DNA of 64,000 nt from Tomocerus qinae. Its lineage: Eukaryota; Arthropoda; Collembola; Entomobryomorpha; Tomoceridae. The notes under the pieces are model-generated. The model had not been told where the DNA came from. It saw only the letters and a list, made by a program, of their open reading frames with translations, and made no database searches. The DNA is taken from assembly GCA_020055645.1 (NCBI GenBank), contig CM034549.1:23643930-23707929 (forward strand). The letters are read 5' to 3'. How positions within the stretch are numbered: the stretch's first letter is position 1; each line of letters starts with the position of its first letter. Below, piece by piece: positions 52,101 to 64,000 of the stretch. The translations under genes and the position numbers were made by a program.

Positions 52101-54147
52101 CGTGGGACGATGACTACTACTAATAATGACTTTTAATCCAAGTGATTGGCTCTATCAAATTCAGTTGTTGACCTGTCCTGTCTATCTGTCACTTTGAAAC
52201 CTTTTTATTGTAGTAAATGACAATACTGCTAATTTCTCATCTCACTAATGACCAATGGGAAGTTTCAATGTTTAGCCAATGATTTTTTTTGGCAAAGTAT
52301 GTTACATAAAAATCAGATTGATCTTGACCATGAATGCATTTAGAGAGATAACGTTATTATAACCACATTTGTTTAGAATAATTAAGTTAATTACGACTTA
52401 TATTATGCGAAGGGAACTGGCTGGCTGTAATAATAGGTTTAGTTTATCTCTCACTCTTCTCTCCTAGATTCTCTCCCACAGCGATTCTTTCACATTTCTA
52501 TGTCCTTCATTCGACTTGCAAACCAACTGGATTCAGACATTATGATAAGACGACTCAACCTAATCTGGGCATACACACTAAAAATGATTAACGTACGTAT
52601 CACTATACCCAAATGCAAAATAAACTTGCAAATTAATACGACCAAATCATAATGATTATAAATCATTACACTCTGTGACTCTTCGTGTCCTCTGTTCTAT
52701 ATGCTGACTTGACATTTACTATAACTATTGCAAAACTGACTAATTACGTCGTACGACTCAAGACTACTTTACATAGAAAATTATGGTATACAAAGACAGA
52801 ATAACTGCGTCATACCTTCGCTATATTAACATTCTATAATTTTTGGTTTGTTGTTTAATGAGAAACTAATTGTTTGTGCTGTGGTAAATGTCATTTGAAA
52901 TGTCGCCTCTAACTAATCTAGTCTTGATATGGTGTATTAGCATATGAAAATGCGATTTTGCCATTTTCTAATAAGCTTTAGTAGTTATCATTGTGATCCA
53001 CTAGCAAAAGATAATGAATTATAAACTGTAGTCTAATGAGAATTGTTTTTGATGGTTGTACAGACAAAAGGCGCCGCAATTACGACCAAAATGGGACCAC
53101 AGGCTTCAACAACAGTTCCAATTCCCGTAGGAATGACTACGACTACGATTTCGGACAGTTCAAGTTCCGTACTCCAGAGGAAGTGTTCAGGGAATTTTTC
53201 CGCGGGGATCCATTTGCGGATTTGTTCGGGGCTCATTTTGGACATCACAATGGACGCGCTGCAGCTCATCATCATCACGGTGAAAACAATCGAAATGGAC
53301 ATGGCCCTGTTCAATCCTTTTTCTCTCCGTTTAGTCTGGGATTGACTCTAGACTTAAATGGTTTTGGGCTAGCAGACGATTTTGGCGGTTGGGGAACTGG
53401 AGCTCCAGCTGGAAATGTGCGAAAGACTTCCACATCCACACGATTTGTCAATGGAAAGAAGATAACTACCAAAAAGTAAGAAGTCTAAATATTCACCATA
53501 TGCAACGATTTTCTTGTAGAAAAGAGCTTCTTTCACAATAGTAGAATAGTAGCTAGTCTTGTCTAGAAAATTTGTCTTATGAATGTTGTTTTTGTATTCT
53601 CATTTGAACAGAAATTTGTTGTTTCAATTATCTTTTATGTATTTTTCTTTATTTCTGTATATAGTGATATACATATCCTTGGTATACGGTATACTTTTCT
53701 ACATTTTTGACTCACATATGCTGACTCATCTTAAGTATGCTTTCTTGAATAGTAAAAAATAATATAGGTCATAAGTACCTAAATTAATATATCTTGAGTT
53801 TCTAATTTTAATCTTTATTTACTGCATTTGCATCACTATTAACCTTTTTCTGTCACATTAAAATTAATTATTGTTATTGTAACCTGCCCTGACCCTTAGT
53901 AAGTATATATTTATATAGTACTACTAAAATATTGCTCCAGCAGTAACTTTTGACCTTTATGTACAATTATTAATTCGAATGTCTAAAGTTGAGATTGGAG
54001 GAAACATTAAAAGTAATGTGAATAATAGAATACTAATAATTTGTTTATTTTGTCCGCAGAGTGGTAGAAAATGGAAAGGAGACGACGACAGTTTTTGAAA
54101 ATGACGTTCTAAAGTGCAAGACTGTCCGAGAGGTGGGCTACCGATAA
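31132..54147 (+). CDS. DnaJ homolog subfamily B member 6-like (Mrj) Hsp40 co-chaperone
   Basis: J-domain co-chaperone that stimulates Hsp70 ATPase and, in the DNAJB6 family, suppresses aggregation. Coding exons are 31132-31199, 48022-48131, 49684-49779 (cassette), 53064-53475 and 54060-54147. Exons 1-2-4-5 total 678 nt (225 aa). With exon 3 the total is 774 nt (257 aa). Both forms stay in frame. The J domain covers residues 1 to about 70, with [27 protein letters not shown] (HPD at 32-34) and [13 protein letters not shown]. Exon 4 gives the family block [22 protein letters not shown], then a His/Asn-rich stretch and the conserved tail [17 protein letters not shown]. Exon 5 continues [10 protein letters not shown] and ends at a TAA. 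The start ATG has A at -3. Intron 1 interrupts the J domain after residue 22 and is 16.8 kb long. Confidence 0.95.
31200..48021 (+). other. DNAJB6-like intron 1, 16.8 kb
   Basis: Bounded by GTAAGT and TGTTATCTGCAG. It is A/T-rich. No nested gene is recognised on either strand, and open frames of up to 118 codons look random. It contains a short (GT)n run at 34007-34021. Confidence 0.8.
34007..34021. repeat. (GT)n microsatellite
   Basis: About seven GT units within intron 1 of the DNAJB6-like gene. Confidence 0.85.
48022..48131 (+). CDS. DNAJB6-like exon 2 (HPD and helix III)
   Basis: Completes Ala23 and encodes [17 protein letters not shown] through [11 protein letters not shown]. It ends in phase 1 (one G) at donor GTAAAT (48132). 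It carries the catalytic HPD tripeptide needed for Hsp70 stimulation. Confidence 0.94.
48132..49683 (+). other. DNAJB6-like intron 2
   Basis: A/T-rich intron with no further feature seen. It ends ATTGTTTAG before the cassette exon. Confidence 0.75.
49684..49779 (+). CDS. DNAJB6-like exon 3, alternative J-domain helix IV cassette (96 nt)
   Basis: Flanked by acceptor ATTGTTTAG and donor GTAATT. It enters and leaves in phase 1 and is exactly 32 codons, so inclusion or skipping keeps the frame. It encodes [18 protein letters not shown] and then a Phe/Tyr/Arg stretch ([12 protein letters not shown]). The first eight residues align with J-domain helix IV, the same position that exon 4 fills with DKRRRNYD. 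If splicing fails after it, translation runs 11 codons into the intron to a TGA. Inclusion is inferred from sequence only. Confidence 0.75.
49780..53063 (+). other. DNAJB6-like intron 3
   Basis: About 3.3 kb, A/T-rich, with no gene or additional helix-IV-like exon recognised. It ends GATGGTTGTACAG. Confidence 0.75.
53064..53475 (+). CDS. DNAJB6-like exon 4 (helix IV, G/F-like and C-terminal regions)
   Basis: Begins [15 protein letters not shown], a second helix IV. Next come an Asn/Ser/Asp/Tyr-rich linker, [24 protein letters not shown], a His/Asn-rich segment, a Phe/Gly/Leu-rich segment and [17 protein letters not shown]. It ends in phase 2 at donor GTAAGA. A TAA lies in frame just inside the intron, so intron retention would give a slightly shorter protein lacking the exon 5 tail. 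Confidence 0.94.
53476..54059 (+). other. DNAJB6-like intron 4
   Basis: Starts GTAAGA and ends TTTTGTCCGCAG. No other feature seen. Confidence 0.8.
54060..54147 (+). CDS. DNAJB6-like exon 5 (C-terminal tail)
   Basis: Continues the conserved [11 protein letters not shown] segment with [20 protein letters not shown] and ends in a TAA at 54145-54147. This matches the C-terminal beta-rich tail typical of DNAJB6. Confidence 0.92.
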
Positions 54148-55420
54148 TTGTCTTCCTCTACTCACCAAGTCCTACCAGTAAAATTACGTTTACAACTCTC
54201 TTCATTTAAATCGTTCTACAGATCGTCTCAATATTCTCAATATCTCAAGAGAGGATATGGGAGGATAATTTAGTCAACGAGGCGCTAGAGAAAACTTAAT
54301 CAAAATCTTTGCGCATATAAATGTTAACGTAGGAGTGGTCGTGTGTATTCCACTACAGTAGCTAATACTTTACTTATTCACTATATAAGTACATAGGATA
54401 AAATTGTTTGTTTGTTTTTTGAAACGTCTCTTCACTACAATCACATTTAAATAAGAATTGTTAGCGACCTTTGTAACCTTGCTACCTACAGATACACATA
54501 TTGTACGGTTAATGATAGTAATTATAAAATTTTATCCAAGTACTTATTGTTAATTTGTCAAGAGATACAAAATGATAACTATCTACTGCTACCTATTTAA
54601 TAACAAACACTGACAACTCCAAGCATTTCAGTAACTACTACTCGCTCACCTGTCTGTTATACGCCAATACCTTAAAGAAAACTGAAATATCAAAGTTATA
54701 CTAAAAACTACGTAAATCGCTCCGTCTCAAGACCATCTTAGGTTTCGTGTAGTATACTCTAGTAAACGGAAAGTCGCATTTTCTATAGAAAACTGTTGTA
54801 AATTGTAAACCGTATCCCTAAAACCTTTCATATAACTGTGTCAAGTGTCAAGCTTGGGGGAAATGGCGAATTTACTACATACCTAATGTCAATATGTATA
54901 TGCGTTTTGTTAATGTTAAGATGAATATTGTATAAGTATAGTAATTAGGGAAGAATAAGTATTTGATGCAAAGAAGGCAACCTATATGAATGCATTATAT
55001 ACTTAATTAACAAATTAATCCCTAGAAGATAAATCTCTTGTAATCTGCTTTCCTATTTTGTAGATAGACAGAAAGGACTTGTTACAATTTACTCAGTGTT
55101 ACACTGTCCATGGACTTTTATCGCGTGTGCGTGAAATTCTACGGTTTTTAATTATATTGTAAATACACATGTGTGTTGTTTTGTTGGAGTATACTTAGAG
55201 ATATACACAATTAATCTAATAATTATATTTACCTATTATTTTTATTATGGTTTCTCACCACCAAGTAGCCCACGTTATTAATTTTTATCAGAGACTTACA
55301 CTTTAGTTTCGTGGTGAGAAAACAAAACTTCGTAGGCTTATTTACTTAATATAGGCGCTGGAAATAACGGCATTTGTATTTGTGATAAATAAAAATAAAA
55401 TTAAAGATTCAAACATAACT
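54148..55420 (+). other. DNAJB6-like 3' UTR with AATAAA pair
   Basis: Non-coding after the stop. The first AATAAA hexamers I find are at 55388-55393 and 55394-55399, so a 3' UTR of about 1.25 kb is likely. Confidence 0.5.
55388..55399 (+). terminator. tandem AATAAA polyadenylation signals
   Basis: Two consecutive AATAAA hexamers downstream of the DNAJB6-like stop codon, the nearest on this strand. Confidence 0.5.
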
Positions 55421-58189
55421 AATCAACTTGTGTATGCCATTTACTTACACCTAATAATCTTCGGTGCTTTCTCGCTTTCATATAACCATATCTTTCGCAT
55501 GCGGAAACCATTATACTCGCTTCGTTAATCAAATGGACATGGTGGCATAGCATGCTTTCTATTCATAGATATAAAAATACTGACATCCATATGTAACGAG
55601 TGTCAACTAATCAAATTCGTAATTTTCGCACTAGCAGACAGCATAAAGCTAATTTCAAACATATTTTTTGCTACGTGATTGCTTTTGAAAAATAATTTTT
55701 GAAGAAAAAATTTTTATTTCGAAGAAAATGCTATATAGTACACTATAAGAATAAGTAATACCTTTACTACAGAATGGAAATCATTGCTTGAGCAGACTTC
55801 AATTTAGGAACCTACAAATTATACTTGTAATATTTATATAATTGGTGGACTAAATTAGATTAGGATTTCAATTGGCCCAGTATTCGATAATTTAGAGAAT
55901 GAATTGTTGATGATATGCCAAATGATGAAATAAATGAATTGTCTGTTGTGTAAAGTTTGTAACTATAAGAAAGTCTGTGATAATCCTTACAGAACAGACA
56001 TTTTGTAAAAAAAGAAGGAATAATAATTAAGATAACAAAAACATGTAAGAGAAATACTGAGAAATGAATTAGATGGATTCCTAGAACGTTTAGAAGGTAG
56101 ATTAGGTAGAAGACCTTGATGGTGCAATTTTCGGGAGTAAAATTGCATTCTACATTATTAAATAGGTAGTGAGTGGTATGAAGAAGCATAGAATGGATTG
56201 TGTAGCAAAGCATTAACCTATAATGTCGTACTTTACCTTTTGTACTAAATATACCTATTTGTAGTGCAGTGAGTAATCAGGCTCCTTTTACATAGTTCAC
56301 ATTTTGATCAAGTTGATTTTTATTTAAGGGAAAACTACCTAACAATCAACATCCTCCGCATCTAACTTTATTTGGTGAAGGGCAAGTTTACATCATCGCT
56401 GTAATCATCGTCATTCTCAATCTGAATGACCATACCTCACATACACGTCTTAGTACACGTATAGTAGACAATGAGGAACAACAAAGTATAAGATTAAGTA
56501 TACTTTGGAGTAAATCGAAGAAACGATCAACAAACATGTTTCGTCAAGTACACATTCTTGTAGAATGTATTTGTAGATAGTAGCATTTATTAGTTTAATT
56601 AAGAAGCTATGTATATAGTACAGTTTTTATTGTACTTTTTCTAATGTGTAGAATATTTATTAACTTTCAATACGGACATATTATATTAAATAGGTTTACC
56701 TGACTCTTTCAGGTCCTCTTTTCTTTTACGGAGTGTAACAAAGTATTTAAAGTATTAAAATTATTGTACATACTTATAGAAATGAACTAATAATATATCA
56801 ATTATTGTCGATAGAAATTTTATTGAGTTTAAAATAAAAGCCTTATTGGACACATGAATGAATATCCATGAACTGTTAAAACTTATTACATTTATTTCTT
56901 TCCTTTCAAACCACTCCTAAGAATTTAGCCCACCAACGAACCTGTCTATCTGCACTATAGATGTAATGCCAATAATAATTTATTGCTCATAAAAATGCAG
57001 ACGCAGGTTAATTCTTCTAATCTCATAAAATAAAATAAATGCATCAAAACACAATTACATAATACTTCATTTTCTGTAAAATTGAAGTTATCCGAATCTA
57101 AGTGTTAAAAAAAGTGCCGAAGGCTTGTAGATTAGTTTAACTGTTTATAATGAGTACACACTTGAGGGCAAATGTTTCAGTAACGACGAGTTCCATTTTT
57201 ATTTGCGTTTATATCATGTTATAATACGTATTATAATTCTTTATCCTATACACAAAGTACAAGTACATCAGTTAATACAGTTTTTCATGTTTTAAGGATT
57301 GTTAAAATTATGAACTTGGAACAAAATTTGTAGAATTATTAAATCGAAATTCATAGAATTAACTTTTATAAGCTGTAACTAGTAGATTTATTCCATAACC
57401 TGTTAATTTAGTGCAATATACAAGAAAGAACTTAATAGTAAGTATAAAGTTTCATTGCAATAGCGGTGAGATAAAAATTTTCGGGAATTATAACTATTTT
57501 AAATACACTAAAAACCGATTTCGAACATAAAAATGTGCGTGGGGACATTCATTGTGCTAAGTAATGCTATTGCTCTACTACAAAAATTAAGAAACGTAAC
57601 TCACAGTAAGTTTTCTTTGGAATGTGTACTAATTACATTGATTCAGGCACCTAATTTGGGATACAATACATCAAAGGGCCTTATGAATTACTTATAAAGA
57701 AAACACTAGATTAAAATGTCATTAAAATAATAAAGATCTGAAAAAATTACAAATATTTTAATTAACATGTTTAAATACGAGCTACCAAATATCGCAAACC
57801 ATTCTTCTGCTTTTGATTTAGCTGCTCTACATATCAAACTGTCTTCAAGTGACAGATATATCAACATACAAACGTTTCTGATACTGTTAATATCAATAGC
57901 ATTTTCGTAGCATTTTCCGTAATATAACTCTTTCCTAAGCGCTATAAAGAATATTTATACTATATAATTTGACTAAATAAGAATATATTATATAAGGACA
58001 AGTTTTATAGTTATTGTTAGCTGTCTATGACATCATAGACTAATAAAAGCTAATTTCTTATCATTTAAAGTGCGAAGAGACAATGTCTTTGAAATTGCAG
58101 TGAAGGTCAAATATATAAGGAATTCTCTTTGGTATAATTAGTACGGATAGCACAGACTTAAGTTTTCAGTAATTTTTAATTTAGACAAT
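55421..58189. other. intergenic between convergent DNAJB6-like and PFKFB genes
   Basis: A/T-rich and non-coding as far as I can see. A 117-codon minus-strand frame (55860-56213) lacks recognisable content and is probably chance. It contains an 18-bp palindrome at 57219-57236. Confidence 0.55.
57219..57236. repeat. 18-bp perfect palindrome
   Basis: TTATAATACGTATTATAA, symmetric about CG. In A/T-rich DNA this is only mildly surprising. Confidence 0.8.
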
Positions 58190-58195
58190 TTTATT
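58190..58195 (-). terminator. AATAAA polyadenylation signal for PFKFB
   Basis: TTTATT on the plus strand (AATAAA on minus), about 140 nt beyond the PFKFB stop codon. Confidence 0.5.
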
Positions 58196-58333
58196 TTAGC
58201 AATAGTAATAATATGCGCTTAATAGTTGAGATGCAGTATTTTAAGAGAAAGTCTTCAAAGTTACAAGATATCGTATTTGGCGAATGAAATTGGAAAATGA
58301 AAAGGACTTGGCAAAGGAAAATGACATCTCTGA

Positions 58334-63770
<5,437 letters not shown>

Positions 63771-64000
63771 GCTACCTGAATGGAGAATAATGCTAATAAG
63801 CAAAAATCTAGTAAATATATTCTCTCCACAATCTCACTGCACAATAAACAATATGCTACTTAGTATGGCTGATTTGCACACAGAAGTTTCTAGTAGAGTC
63901 CCTCAAGTCATGTCCTTTCTGTCTATATTTATCTACCAACTTAGCACCAACATCGAATTTAAATGTTCTTCTATTGTGTCTATCTCTCTGTATCAAGGGA
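63771..64000. other. window end, nothing recognised
   Basis: A/T-rich. It could hold part of the PFKFB 5' UTR or promoter, but I see no definite element. Confidence 0.4.

Noticed and set aside
55860-56213. 117-codon minus-strand open frame rich in hydrophobic residues
   Set aside because: Its composition is what A/T-rich DNA gives by chance (Phe, Ile, Leu, Tyr). No motif or splice-linked neighbour supports it.

Overview
This is a eukaryotic nuclear window, about 60 percent or more A+T. Its genes have spliced exons with GT-AG introns, and there are long gene-free stretches and no operons. The protein set and intron sizes fit an arthropod. A springtail or another non-insect hexapod is my guess from overall character only. 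I see no viral, bacterial or CRISPR content.

Left part (1-9.9 kb): four minus-strand genes lie close together. An alpha-1,3-fucosyltransferase (GT10 family) at 766-2496 resolves into four exons with consistent phases and an intact 412-aa product. A mitochondrial release-factor-like protein (MTRFR/C12orf65 type) at 3726-4407 has the unusual motif GGS where GGQ is expected. An ABHD18-type alpha/beta-hydrolase lies at 6042-7652. A short LYR-motif protein related to the MIEF1 microprotein lies at 8887-9306. A Tc1/mariner-type MITE of 151 bp sits just beyond the fucosyltransferase stop codon.

Middle part (9.9-55.4 kb): about 20 kb without any recognisable gene is followed by a plus-strand DNAJB6/Mrj-type Hsp40 co-chaperone gene (coding 31132-54147). 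Its J domain is split by a 16.8-kb intron. After exon 2 there are two exons (49684-49779 and 53064-53475). Each begins with an eight-residue helix-IV block that fits exactly onto the end of exon 2, and the first is a 96-nt phase-symmetric cassette. This predicts 225- and 257-aa isoforms with different J-domain ends, and it is the most interesting finding here.

Right part (58.2-63.8 kb): a minus-strand bifunctional PFKFB gene (6-phosphofructo-2-kinase/fructose-2,6-bisphosphatase) converges on DNAJB6. Eight core exons are clear, and two candidate N-terminal exons fit in phase. One of its introns carries a long imperfect inverted repeat, with arms of about 140 and 164 bp around a 220-bp loop.

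The genes are ordinary housekeeping functions: Golgi glycosylation, mitochondrial translation rescue, a serine hydrolase, mitochondrial LYR assembly, chaperone and glycolytic control. They do not form one pathway. I found no defence system or other gene cluster. The novelty lies in gene structure and in DNA structure (palindromes, inverted repeats).
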